A model generated the notes under the pieces. It was not told the origin of the DNA and did no database searches. It worked only from the letters and a program-made list of their open reading frames with translations. A stretch of 38,171 nucleotides of DNA from Lachnoclostridium sp. UBA5890 (GTDB lineage: Bacteria > Bacillota > Clostridia > Lachnospirales > Lachnospiraceae), in the NCBI GenBank assembly GCA_002431395.1, contig DJEU01000002.1, positions 56,398 through 94,568 of the forward strand. The letters are read 5' to 3'. The number at the start of each line of letters is the position of its first letter. The first letter of the stretch is position 1. Shown here in pieces: positions 24,375 to 32,136 of this stretch. Position numbers and translations under genes: made by a program.

Positions 24375-24871
24375 AATTTTCCTCCATTATTTGTATTTGA
24401 ATCACCCGAAGTTTCCTCCGCATGAGACTCTTTCTCTTCAACCGCGGCATATTGCTCATCTGTCAGCAAAGTGTCCGGATTTACTACTACGATCAGATCA
24501 TTGCCGCGTTTGGCAATGAAATTAATATAATCGGTATCCCGCGTGCGCGCCACTCTCGGAAATTCCTGAATATCTTTGTCCTCAGCGCGAAATACCTTTC
24601 CAACGCGATCCACTACGACCGCAATTTTTCCTGCATGAGTTCGAAGAAGAAGGATTTTTGTATCTTCTGTCACCTCTTTTGCCGGAAGACAGAATTTCTG
24701 TTTCATATCATAAACCGGATAAATGTCATCACGGATCTGTACCAGACCGTTCATTCCATCCGGCAAATCACTGGCATGCTGAATCTCGCGGTAATTTTCC
24801 AAACTCTGCATCCCGCTGATCTCGATGCCATATTCTTTATCACTTAGAAAAAAAACAATTATTTCCTTCAT
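24371..24871 (-). CDS. CheW-like chemotaxis coupling protein
   Basis: This 166-residue single CheW domain covers about residues 1-142. It reads EIIVFFLSDKEYGIEI at the N-terminus, then DGMNGLVQIRDDIYPVYDM, the usual G-x-x-x-R-x-x-I-x-P-V-x-D signature, and GKIAVVVDRVGKVF. The last 22 residues are an acidic and Asn-rich tail. CheW scaffolds chemoreceptors to the CheA kinase. Start ATG 24871 follows GAGGAGGTAAGG. It lies 27 bases after prfB and overlaps hom by four bases, an unexpected place for a chemotaxis gene. The MCP at 34359-35690 is the only chemoreceptor in the window. Confidence 0.88.
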   Translation of the reverse strand: MKEIIVFFLSDKEYGIEISGMQSLENYREIQHASDLPDGMNGLVQIRDDIYPVYDMKQKFCLPAKEVTEDTKILLLRTHAGKIAVVVDRVGKVFRAEDKDIQEFPRVARTRDTDYINFIAKRGNDLIVVVNPDTLLTDEQYAAVEEKESHAEETSGDSNTNNGGKL

Positions 24872-24898
24872 CCTTACCTCCTCATTTATTACAGATCA

Positions 24899-26002
24899 TC
24901 AACTGTTGATCCATTTCAAATAACCATTGATAAATATATCAAGATCTCCATCCATCACAGCCGCGACATTTCCAGTCTCCACATTAGTGCGGTGATCTTT
25001 TACCATCGTATACGGCTGCATTACATACGAGCGAATCTGGTTTCCCCAGCCGATTTCCTTCTGTTCCCCACGGATATCGGACTCCTTCTCGCGATTCTCC
25101 TGTTGTTTGAGCAAATATAGTTTGGCTTTCAGCATCTGCATCGCCTTATCTTTATTCATATGCTGCGAACGCTCATTTTGGCACTGTACCACAATTCCTG
25201 TAGGAAAATGGGTGATTCGGATCGCGGAAGACGTTTTATTGATATGCTGTCCTCCGGCACCGCTTGAGCGATAGGTATCAATTCGAATATCATCATCTGC
25301 GATTTCAATATCAAGATCCTGCTCAATATCCGGCATCACATCACACGAAACAAACGAAGTCTGGCGTTTTCCCGCTGCATTAAACGGAGAAATGCGGACG
25401 AGGCGGTGAACCCCATGCTCACTCTTCAGATAACCATATGCATTGGTTCCATTGATCTGCAGTGTAACTGATTTCAATCCGGCTTCCTCTCCGTCCAGAA
25501 AGTCAAGCATTTCCACAGAATATCCTTTTTTCTCTGCCCAACGCTGATACATACGGCAGAGCATGCTCGCCCAATCACAGCTCTCGGTACCACCGGCACC
25601 GGCATGCAATGTAAGGATAGCATTGCTGTCATCGTACTCGCCGGTAAGCATCGTCGTAATACGAAGATCATCAAACTCGGAAGTAAATGCGGAAAGCTCC
25701 TCGCTAATCTCCGCAGCGAGTTCCTCGTCTTCTTCCTCATACGCCATCTCAATCAGCGTCATGATATCCTCATACTTTTGCTGCAGACCATCTGCGCGTC
25801 CCACGATATCCTTGAGGTCTTTGACTTCTTTCATAGCCTGGCTCGCCTTTTCGGAATCATCCCAAAAATCCGGAGCCTCCATATTTTTCTCCAATTCCTC
25901 GATACGGTATCGCTTGTCATCAAGATTCAAAGAATCTCTGACTTCGGCAAGCGGCTGCTCATATGAACTTAATTCTACTTTGTAATTATCTAATTCTACC
26001 AC
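24899..26002 (-). CDS. prfB: Peptide chain release factor 2
   Basis: RF2 terminates translation at UGA and UAA. The protein is 367 residues and complete in one frame. It has the codon-recognition SPF tripeptide (205-207) and the peptidyl-hydrolase GGQ (250-252) in RSSGAGGQHINKTSSA. The N-terminal segment RDSLNLDDKRYRIEELEKNM covers the point where many bacteria have an in-frame UGA and a +1 programmed frameshift. Here the codons run TCT TTG AAT CTT GAT with no stop, so autoregulation by frameshifting is absent. The start is a GTG at 26002, about 12 bases after GGAAAG, which also codes the end of secA. It is co-transcribed with secA, a conserved pairing. Confidence 0.95.
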   Translation of the reverse strand: MVELDNYKVELSSYEQPLAEVRDSLNLDDKRYRIEELEKNMEAPDFWDDSEKASQAMKEVKDLKDIVGRADGLQQKYEDIMTLIEMAYEEEDEELAAEISEELSAFTSEFDDLRITTMLTGEYDDSNAILTLHAGAGGTESCDWASMLCRMYQRWAEKKGYSVEMLDFLDGEEAGLKSVTLQINGTNAYGYLKSEHGVHRLVRISPFNAAGKRQTSFVSCDVMPDIEQDLDIEIADDDIRIDTYRSSGAGGQHINKTSSAIRITHFPTGIVVQCQNERSQHMNKDKAMQMLKAKLYLLKQQENREKESDIRGEQKEIGWGNQIRSYVMQPYTMVKDHRTNVETGNVAAVMDGDLDIFINGYLKWINS

Positions 26003-26011
26003 GTGACGTCT

Positions 26012-28573
26012 CTACTTTCCACAACAATATTTATATTTCTTACCACTTCCGCAAGGACATGGATCATTTCTTCCAACTTTTTCCGTCTTGCGCTGTACCG
26101 GTGCATTGGCAGAGTCGTCTTTGTTTGTTCCGGTTTCTTTTGCCACCTGCTCACGCTCTACTTTCTGCTCGATACGCACATGCATCAATGCCTTAACCGT
26201 TTCCTCACGGATCGATTCTGTCATTTCTTCAAACATATCATAACCCTGGAAACGATACTCCGTTACGGGATCTCTCTGACCATACGCCTGAAGACCAATT
26301 CCTTGACGGAGCTGATCCATATCGTCAATATGATTCATCCAGTGCTGGTCTGTCACTTTCAAAAGAATTACTCGCTCAATCTCACGAATCTGCTCCGGCT
26401 CCGGAAATTCTGCTTCTTTGGATTCATAAATACGAAGCGCCTCTTCTTTCAACTTCTGAAGAAGTCCTGCTTTATTCAAATTCTTGTCGCGTTCCGGATC
26501 AAAAGTAATCGGATCAAACGGAATAATTGGAAGCAAATTCATATTCAATTCTGCAAGATCCCAGTCTTCCGGGATCTGATCATCGCCAATCGTGCGTCCG
26601 ACATATTTTTCAATTACTTCATCAATCATACCGTAAATGGTATCACGCATGCTCTCGCCATCCAATACTTTCCGGCGTTCTGCATAAATGATCTCACGCT
26701 GCTGGTTGTTGATAATATCGTATTCCAGCAGATTTTTACGGATTCCGTAGTTATTATTTTCAATCTTCATCTGGGCACGCTCAATGGCTTTATTCAACAT
26801 ACGGTGCTGAATCTGCTCACCTTCCGGCATACCAAGAGAATTAAATACATTCATCAGGTTCTGGGAACCAAACAGACGCATCAAATCATCTTCCAGTGAA
26901 ATGTAGAACTTGGATTCACCAGGATCTCCCTGACGTCCGGCACGTCCACGCAGCTGATTGTCGATACGTCTTGACTCATGACGCTCGGTACCAATGATAC
27001 GAAGTCCGCCAAGTTCCTGAACACCTTCTCCGAGTTTGATATCGGTACCACGTCCGGCCATATTTGTCGCGATCGTCACCGCACCGGCCACACCGGCATC
27101 CGCAATGATCTCTGCTTCCATCTCATGATATTTGGCATTCAGAACTTTATGCTTGATTCCACGTCGCTTCAGCATTTCGCTGAGTTCCTCGGAAGCCTCG
27201 ATCGTAATCGTACCGACAAGAACCGGCTGTTTACGCTCGTAGCAGTCTGCGATATCTTCCACGATCGCATTCAATTTTTCACGTTTTGTCTTATAAACCG
27301 AATCGTTATAGTCAATACGGGCAATCGGTTTATTGGTAGGTACTTCCACAACGTCCATTCCGTAAATTTCACGGAACTCTTTTTCCTCGGTAAGTGCTGT
27401 ACCCGTCATACCACATTTTTTATTGTATTTATTAAAGAAGTTCTGGAACGTAATCGTTGCCAGCGTCTTACTTTCTCTTTTTACTTTTACATGCTCTTTT
27501 GCTTCGATCGCCTGATGCAGACCGTCGGAATAACGGCGTCCCGGCATGATACGTCCGGTAAATTCATCTACGATCAGCACTTCATCATCTTTTACCACAT
27601 AATCCTTGTCGCGGAACATCAGATTGTGTGCACGAAGTGCAAGAATAATACAATGCTGGATCTCAAGGTGCTCCGGATCTGCCAGGTTCTCGATATGGAA
27701 GAAACGCTCTACCTTCGCAACACCCTGCGCAGTAAGATTTACCGTTTTTTCCTTTTCGTCCACAACAAAATCTCCGGTTTCCATGTCATCTTCTTTCATG
27801 ATAAGATCCATTTTCGAAAGTTCTTTTGCTGTACCACGTTTTAACTGTTTGGCAAGATTGTCACAAGCTTCATAGATCTTTGTCGATTTTCCGCTGCTTC
27901 CGGAAATGATCAATGGCGTTCTCGCCTCATCGATCAATACCGAGTCGACCTCATCGACGATCGCATAATTCAGTTCACGCTGAACCAGCTGTTCTTTATA
28001 AATAACCATGTTATCACGCAGATAATCAAATCCAAGTTCATTGTTTGTCGCATACGTGATATCACAATTGTAAGCTTCTCTTCTCTCATCATTGTCCATG
28101 CTGTTCAAGATACATCCAACGGTAAGTCCCAAAAATTCATGTACCTGTCCCATCCACTCGGCGTCACGTTTTGCCAGATAATCATTGACCGTAACAATAT
28201 GTACGCCTTTTCCTTCCAATGCATTCAAATACGCCGGAAGAGTAGATACCAGCGTCTTACCTTCACCGGTACGCATCTCTGTGATACGTCCCTGGTGCAA
28301 TATCACACCACCGATCAGCTGCACGCGGTAATGGCGCATGCCGATTGTTCTCTTGGCTGCTTCACGTACTGCCGCATAAGCCTCTGGCAAAATATCATCT
28401 AATGTCTCTCCCCCCGCGAGTCTGCTCTTAAATTCTCTGGTTTTATCCCGCAATTCTTCATCGGATAACTTTTCAAAATCCGGCTCCAAAGATTCAATTT
28501 TGTCAACAATTGGAAGCACGCGTTTTACTTCTCTTTCGCTGTGTGTTCCAACAAACTTACTTAAAATTCCCAT
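26012..28573 (-). CDS. secA: Preprotein translocase ATPase SecA
   Basis: SecA is the motor that pushes unfolded proteins through SecYEG. The protein is 853 residues. It has the Walker A segment MRTGEGKT (about residue 100), DEVDSVLIDEARTPLI, the DNAMAGRGTDIKLG-type motif (here TNMAGRGTDIKLG), GRAGRQGDPG, and a C-terminal zinc-binding tail NDPCPCGSGKKYKYCC. I use the ATG at 28573 (MGILSKFVGTHSERE), seven bases after GGAGAG, because family members start this way. ATG 28588 is also possible, with GGAG six bases upstream. The promoter lies upstream at 28642-28670. It is the first gene of the secA-prfB-cheW-hom-lysC run. Confidence 0.97.
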   Translation of the reverse strand: MGILSKFVGTHSEREVKRVLPIVDKIESLEPDFEKLSDEELRDKTREFKSRLAGGETLDDILPEAYAAVREAAKRTIGMRHYRVQLIGGVILHQGRITEMRTGEGKTLVSTLPAYLNALEGKGVHIVTVNDYLAKRDAEWMGQVHEFLGLTVGCILNSMDNDERREAYNCDITYATNNELGFDYLRDNMVIYKEQLVQRELNYAIVDEVDSVLIDEARTPLIISGSSGKSTKIYEACDNLAKQLKRGTAKELSKMDLIMKEDDMETGDFVVDEKEKTVNLTAQGVAKVERFFHIENLADPEHLEIQHCIILALRAHNLMFRDKDYVVKDDEVLIVDEFTGRIMPGRRYSDGLHQAIEAKEHVKVKRESKTLATITFQNFFNKYNKKCGMTGTALTEEKEFREIYGMDVVEVPTNKPIARIDYNDSVYKTKREKLNAIVEDIADCYERKQPVLVGTITIEASEELSEMLKRRGIKHKVLNAKYHEMEAEIIADAGVAGAVTIATNMAGRGTDIKLGEGVQELGGLRIIGTERHESRRIDNQLRGRAGRQGDPGESKFYISLEDDLMRLFGSQNLMNVFNSLGMPEGEQIQHRMLNKAIERAQMKIENNNYGIRKNLLEYDIINNQQREIIYAERRKVLDGESMRDTIYGMIDEVIEKYVGRTIGDDQIPEDWDLAELNMNLLPIIPFDPITFDPERDKNLNKAGLLQKLKEEALRIYESKEAEFPEPEQIREIERVILLKVTDQHWMNHIDDMDQLRQGIGLQAYGQRDPVTEYRFQGYDMFEEMTESIREETVKALMHVRIEQKVEREQVAKETGTNKDDSANAPVQRKTEKVGRNDPCPCGSGKKYKYCCGK

Positions 28574-28641
28574 GTGTTCACTCTCCATATATTTCTCCAC
28601 ACTAAAAATAAGTGTAGTATTTCAAATCATAACCTTTGATT

Positions 28642-28670
28642 ATTTTATCACTTGCAGGCCGTTCTTTCAA
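28642..28670 (-). promoter_or_regulatory. Promoter of secA
   Basis: On the minus strand TTGAAA (28665-28670) and TAAAAT (28642-28647) are 17 bases apart, about 70 bases upstream of the secA ATG. The leader holds a small inverted repeat (ACACT / AGTGT near 28601-28617). No long structured RNA is recognised. Confidence 0.65.
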
Positions 28671-28694
28671 TACATAATTTGTTTTTCAAGCGGT

Positions 28695-28714
28695 TTTTTA
28701 CAAACCGTTCACAA
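28695..28714. repeat. 20-mer also found downstream of the DUF2207 gene
   Basis: TTTTTACAAACCGTTCACAA differs by one base from 37825-37844. Here it lies between the hpf terminator and the secA promoter, partly in a CGGTTT / AAACCG hairpin. It could be a regulator site. Confidence 0.5.
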
Positions 28715-28722
28715 CTTTGTCA

Positions 28723-28766
28723 CAAAAAAAGCCGGTACACTGACTGCTCATCAGCATACCGGTTTG
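28723..28766 (-). terminator. Terminator after hpf
   Basis: On the minus strand AAACCGGTA pairs with TACCGGC and is followed by seven T residues. It begins about 30 bases beyond the hpf stop. Confidence 0.88.
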
Positions 28767-28795
28767 TTATTATTTTCGTCGTTTACACGTATGTT

Positions 28796-29323
28796 TTAGA
28801 ATTCAGGTTCGATCAAACCATACGTATTTCCTTTTCTCTTGTATACCACATTTACTTCGTCTGTCTCAGAATTGCGGAATACAAAGAAATTATGTCCGAT
28901 CAGTTCCATCTGTACACAGGCTTCTTCCGGATCCATCGGTTTCATCGCAAATTTCTTGGAACGGATAATCTGAATATCTTCATCTTCAAAATCATCCGCC
29001 TCGATAAATGACTGGCTCAGGTGTGCAGCATTCTGCTCCTTGTCAATCAATTTATTTTTGTATTTGCGAAGCTGTCTCTCGATGACTTCTTCTACCAGAT
29101 CAATGGATACGTACATATCCGAGCTAACTTCTTCCGCACGGATGATGCTTCCTTTCATCGGAATCGTAATCTCGATCTTCTGACGATTTTTCTCCGTGCT
29201 CAACGTAACATGTACTTCTGTCGTATCGGTAAAGTATCTTTCGAGTTTGCCGATCTTTTCTTCAATGGCAGAACGTAAGCCCTCCGTTATATCTAAATTT
29301 TTTCCACTAATTACTAAATTCAT
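28796..29323 (-). CDS. hpf: Ribosome hibernation promoting factor, long form
   Basis: This 175-residue protein dimerises 70S ribosomes into inactive 100S particles in slow growth. The N-terminal HPF/RaiA domain (about 1-100) begins NLVISGKNLDITEGLRSAIE. After a variable linker with DDFEDEDIQIIRSKKF comes the long-form C-terminal dimerisation domain, with MDPEEACVQMELIGHNFFVF and VVYKRKGNTYGLIEP. ATG 29323 follows AAAGGAGCTGATT. Its promoter is close upstream and a strong terminator follows, so it is a single-gene transcript. The hpf-secA-prfB order is common in Bacillota. Confidence 0.96.
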   Translation of the reverse strand: MNLVISGKNLDITEGLRSAIEEKIGKLERYFTDTTEVHVTLSTEKNRQKIEITIPMKGSIIRAEEVSSDMYVSIDLVEEVIERQLRKYKNKLIDKEQNAAHLSQSFIEADDFEDEDIQIIRSKKFAMKPMDPEEACVQMELIGHNFFVFRNSETDEVNVVYKRKGNTYGLIEPEF

Positions 29324-29394
29324 GATAATCAGCTCCTTTGCCCAAAATATTCGGGAATGTCAGGCATTTCATCTATTACCTGTCCCATGACTAT

Positions 29395-29423
29395 AGTATA
29401 CTACAAAATGCACAAATGAGCAA
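29395..29423 (-). promoter_or_regulatory. Promoter of hpf
   Basis: On the minus strand TTGCTC (29418-29423) and TATACT (29395-29400) are 17 bases apart. The -10 is good and the -35 modest. The predicted leader is about 65 bases. Confidence 0.6.
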
Positions 29424-29532
29424 CTAAATTTTTAATTTTTTTAAGCAGATTCACAAGTTTTTCGCAAGTTGTCATACAACTCGCCAATTTGTCATCCCGA
29501 TGTTTTTTTCGCCTACAAAAGTCTACCGATGT

Positions 29533-29602
29533 TGTGGATAATGTGGATAACTTTGTGTATAACTCAAAATTATCGTAATTAGGCTTGTTCTTTTGTGGAT
29601 AA
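29533..29602 (-). promoter_or_regulatory. DnaA-box cluster
   Basis: Three perfect consensus DnaA boxes TTATCCACA lie on the minus strand at 29533-29541, 29542-29550 (directly abutting) and 29594-29602, with a near-match TTATACACA at 29554-29562. All share one orientation in an AT-rich stretch between the methyltransferase-like gene and hpf. The 323-base gap 29324-29646 also holds the hpf promoter and a small imperfect palindrome near 29464-29484. It is not next to dnaA or other origin genes. Confidence 0.75.
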
Positions 29603-29646
29603 CTTTGTGCATCATTTTACTCTACATTTGTCGTCGTACTTTTGTT

Positions 29647-30522
29647 CTATTTCAAATTGTCACACATTTCAAACCGTCCGCTCGCGCCGCATGGCAAAAC
29701 CAGTCCATTGCTGCTTACCGGAAGCCCGATCTCATCCGCTGTCACTTTGCCGCCAAACGGCTTTCCTACCGCCAGTTCCAGCATATAAGACAATACCGCC
29801 GGCTGCAGACCGGTTGTATAGGAATTGATCAAAAAGAACAAGGGATCCTTGGACAAAATCTTTGTGCAAAGATTGACAAGAGGGAAGATTTTCTCCTCAA
29901 TCTTCCAAATTTCTCCTTTCGGTCCTCTACCATACGATGGCGGATCCATGATAATCCCGTCATAATGATTTCCGCGGCGGATTTCGCGCTCAACAAATTT
30001 CACGCAGTCGTCCACAAGATAACGAATCGGCGCGTCTGCAAGTCCGGATGCCGCTGCATTTTCTTTTGCCCAGGTAACCATCCCCTTAGAGGCATCCACG
30101 TGCGTAACGGCTGCTCCCGCTTTCGCACAGGCCACCGTAGCTCCACCCGTATAGGCGAACAGATTCAGTACCTTGACCGGTCGTCCGGCGCGGCGGATCA
30201 ATCCGGATGCCCAGTCCCAATTGACTGCCTGTTCCGGAAAAAGTCCTGTATGTTTAAAACTAAATGGTTTCAAATGAAAGGTCAGATTCCGGTAATGGAT
30301 ATCCCACTGCTTCGGCAGATCAAAGAACTGCCATTCTCCGCCTCCCTTATTACTTCTATGATAATGCGCATTTTTCTTCTTCCACTGCGGGGCATCATGC
30401 GGTGTGTCCCAGATCACCTGCGGGTCCGGGCGAACCAGGATATAATCTCCCCATCGCTCTAACTTTTCTCCATTGGAAGTATCAATGACTTCATATTCTT
30501 TCCATCCGTCTGCTAACCACAT
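29647..30522 (-). CDS. Class I SAM-dependent methyltransferase, RlmI/RlmK-like
   Basis: This 291-residue protein resembles the rRNA cytosine methyltransferase group, but without a PUA domain. Motif I is VLNLFAYTGGATVACAKAGA (near residue 135), followed by VTHVDASKGMVTWAKENA. The catalytic-site motif is IIMDPPSYGRGPKGEIW near residue 205. The N-terminus holds FPEQAVNWDWA before the SAM fold. ATG 30522 follows AAAGGAGCACACT. The upstream in-frame part to 30618 lies in a palindromic element and is not coding. The substrate is not known. A 23S rRNA base is likely from the family. Confidence 0.85.
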   Translation of the reverse strand: MWLADGWKEYEVIDTSNGEKLERWGDYILVRPDPQVIWDTPHDAPQWKKKNAHYHRSNKGGGEWQFFDLPKQWDIHYRNLTFHLKPFSFKHTGLFPEQAVNWDWASGLIRRAGRPVKVLNLFAYTGGATVACAKAGAAVTHVDASKGMVTWAKENAAASGLADAPIRYLVDDCVKFVEREIRRGNHYDGIIMDPPSYGRGPKGEIWKIEEKIFPLVNLCTKILSKDPLFFLINSYTTGLQPAVLSYMLELAVGKPFGGKVTADEIGLPVSSNGLVLPCGASGRFEMCDNLK

Positions 30523-30544
30523 AGTGTGCTCCTTTCTGTAATGC

Positions 30545-30566
30545 TGCCGGCAAGCGCTCGCCGGGC
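30545..30566. repeat. GC-rich palindrome before the methyltransferase gene
   Basis: GCCGGCAAGCGCTCGCCGG is a near-perfect palindrome (CCGGC / GCCGG around AGCGCT) just upstream of the ribosome site of the methyltransferase-like gene. It might affect its translation or be part of the neighbouring repeat. Confidence 0.5.
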
Positions 30567-30575
30567 TTGTGCTGC

Positions 30576-30743
30576 AATAATTACGTCCTTGCAAATTGCT
30601 ACGCTTACGCTCTCGCAATTTGCAAACACAATTCGCATTCCGTGCTACCGCACTACATGCTCATTGGTTTTGTGTCTCTAAAAAAGAAACCATTTTTTCT
30701 GCAAGCAGAAAATGTTTTCTTTTCTGAGACAGACGTAATTATT
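30576..30743. repeat. MITE-like element with 12-bp terminal inverted repeats
   Basis: The ends AATAATTACGTC (30576-30587) and GACGTAATTATT (30732-30743) are perfect 12-bp inverted repeats. Inside are TTGCAAATTGC / GCAATTTGCAA (30589-30625), GTGC-TACC-GCAC (about 30642-30653) and a long hairpin from TGTCTC (30673) to GAGACA (30731). The 168-base element codes for nothing visible and sits between the methyltransferase-like gene and the tRNA terminator. Confidence 0.7.
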
Positions 30744-30747
30744 AAAA

Positions 30748-30777
30748 AAAGCGATTGAATGAACATTCAATCGCTTT
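30748..30777 (-). terminator. Terminator of tRNA-Arg
   Basis: This is a perfect 14-bp stem, AAAGCGATTGAATG / CATTCAATCGCTTT. On the minus strand it runs into seven T residues. It starts two bases after the tRNA. Confidence 0.92.
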
Positions 30778-30778
30778 A

Positions 30779-30852
30779 CGTGGGTTAGAGGATTCGAACC
30801 CCCGACCTTTTGGTCCGTAGCCAAACGCTCTATCCAGCTGAGCTAAACCCAC
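30779..30852 (-). tRNA. tRNA-Arg (anticodon ACG)
   Basis: It folds as a cloverleaf. The acceptor is GTGGGTT / AACCCAC and the D arm GCTC / GAGC. The anticodon stem TTTGG / CCAAA holds the loop CTACGGA (anticodon ACG, read as ICG after deamination). The T arm with TTCGAAT has two G-T pairs. The discriminator base is G. The CCA end is not encoded. A strong terminator follows directly. The gene is close behind sigF, with a weak hairpin CTTGCG / CGCAAG (30859-30882) between them. Confidence 0.96.
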
Positions 30853-30889
30853 ATTTATCTTGCGCATCTCTCAACACGCAAGAATTATT

Positions 30890-31648
30890 CTACCATATGA
30901 TTTTAGAATTGTCAACATTTTTTTGAAAATTTTTTCCCGCAATTTTTTCTCTCATCTGTAAGAGCAGTTTTTTCTCCAGACGACTGACTTGAACCTGGCT
31001 GATTCCCAGATGTTCCGCAATTTCTCTTTGTGTTTTTCCGTCATAGTAACGCATTTGGATGAGCTCCCTTTCTTTTTTCTGTAGCTGTTCCAGAAGATCT
31101 TCGACGATAAGACGGTTCATCAATTCTTCCTGCCAGTCTTTCCGCTCCGGTATTTTTTCTTCCAACGCTACTTCTTTTCCGTCCTGAAAGCAGATCGGCT
31201 TATGAAGTGACTCCACTTCCGCTGTCGCCTCCAAGGCCAGCACGATATCTTCTACCGGAAGTTCAACTGCTGCCGACAATTCATCCATCGAAGGTTCTCG
31301 CTCCAATTTCTGCGAAAGTTCGGCTGCCATTCGTTTAACTCGCCAGCTGTTTTCTTTGATGCTGCGGCTGACCCGCACCATGCCGTCATCCCGCAAAAAC
31401 CGCTTGATCTCCCCAGTGATCAGAGGTACCGCATACGTCGAAAACCGTACGTCAAACCGCAGATCAAATTTATCCACCGCCTTGATCAATCCGATAGCGC
31501 CGATCTGACTGAGTTCTTCGCTGTCATACCCTCTGCCCGCAAATCGTTTCACGATGCTGTATACCAAGCCCATATTTTCTTCGATTACTAGTTCTCTTGC
31601 CAATTTATCCCCGGAACGTGCTCGTTTGATTAGTTCTAAGGTTTCCAT
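30890..31648 (-). CDS. sigF: Forespore sigma factor SigF
   Basis: This 252-residue sigma-70 family factor directs early forespore transcription in sporulation. Region 2 has GLVYSIVKRFAGRGYDSEEL and KFDLRFDVRFSTYAVPLI. Region 3 follows after RVSRSIKENS. Region 4 has KTQREIAEHLGISQVQVSRL, a helix-turn-helix. The ATG at 31648 lies directly after GGAGGTGAAA. The GTG at 31660 is part of that site. SigF and SigG are similar proteins, and the assignment to SigF rests on the upstream spoIIAA and spoIIAB genes. It is held inactive by SpoIIAB until the septum forms, by family knowledge. Confidence 0.95.
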   Translation of the reverse strand: METLELIKRARSGDKLARELVIEENMGLVYSIVKRFAGRGYDSEELSQIGAIGLIKAVDKFDLRFDVRFSTYAVPLITGEIKRFLRDDGMVRVSRSIKENSWRVKRMAAELSQKLEREPSMDELSAAVELPVEDIVLALEATAEVESLHKPICFQDGKEVALEEKIPERKDWQEELMNRLIVEDLLEQLQKKERELIQMRYYDGKTQREIAEHLGISQVQVSRLEKKLLLQMREKIAGKNFQKNVDNSKIIW

Positions 31649-31673
31649 TTTCACCTCCACGTCTTTTTGGCAG

Positions 31674-32114
31674 TTAAGAGATATGTATCGCGCTGTAAAT
31701 CGTCTTTTTCATACGAATCGTCGTGCCTTTTCCCAATTCCGACTGCACATCAAGCTCATCCATAAATGCTTCCATAAACGCAAAGCCCATCCCCGACCGG
31801 TCAAGTTCCGGTTTTGTCGTGTACATGGGTTCCATTGCCTTTTCCAGATTTTCAATTCCGGCTCCCCTGTCCGATATCTCGACCGACACCACATTGTCCT
31901 CAATCTTCGCTGCCATGCGCACCATCCCCGGATTTTTTTCGTAGCCGTGAATGATTGCATTGGTTACCGCTTCAGACACTGCCGTTTTAATATCTGCCAA
32001 TTCTTCCAGTGTCGGATCCAGCCGCGCCACAAACGCGCTGATCACCGTTCTCGCCAGACTTTCATTTTCGGAATTACTTGAAAATTCCATGATAATTTCA
32101 TTTTTTCCACTCAT
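31674..32114 (-). CDS. spoIIAB: Anti-sigma F factor SpoIIAB
   Basis: This 146-residue GHKL-fold kinase binds SigF and phosphorylates SpoIIAA. It has the N-box segment EAVTNAIIHGYEKNP, the G1 box VEISDRGAGIENLEKA and the G2 region RSGMGFAFMEAFMD. The ATG at 32114 (MSGKNEIIMEFSSNS) aligns with the family start. The nearest good ribosome site, GGAGG, is 13 bases away, so the second Met (32090) is an alternative. It starts 22 bases after the spoIIAA stop and ends 25 bases before sigF. Confidence 0.95.
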   Translation of the reverse strand: MSGKNEIIMEFSSNSENESLARTVISAFVARLDPTLEELADIKTAVSEAVTNAIIHGYEKNPGMVRMAAKIEDNVVSVEISDRGAGIENLEKAMEPMYTTKPELDRSGMGFAFMEAFMDELDVQSELGKGTTIRMKKTIYSAIHIS

Positions 32115-32136
32115 TTTCAGCTCTAAGCCTCCATCT

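Noticed and set aside
26003..27844. Long plus-strand frames opposite secA (298 and 288 residues)
   Set aside because: These are shadow frames of secA. secA is certain from its motifs on the minus strand.
29464..29484. Terminator for the methyltransferase-like gene
   Set aside because: The small palindrome GCAAGTTGT / ACAACTCGC has a mismatch and no following T run on the minus strand.
29533..29602. Chromosomal origin oriC
   Set aside because: DnaA boxes are present, but no dnaA, dnaN, rpmH or long AT-rich unwinding region is adjacent.
30890..31648. SigG instead of SigF
   Set aside because: The upstream spoIIAA and spoIIAB genes place it in the spoIIA operon, which defines SigF.
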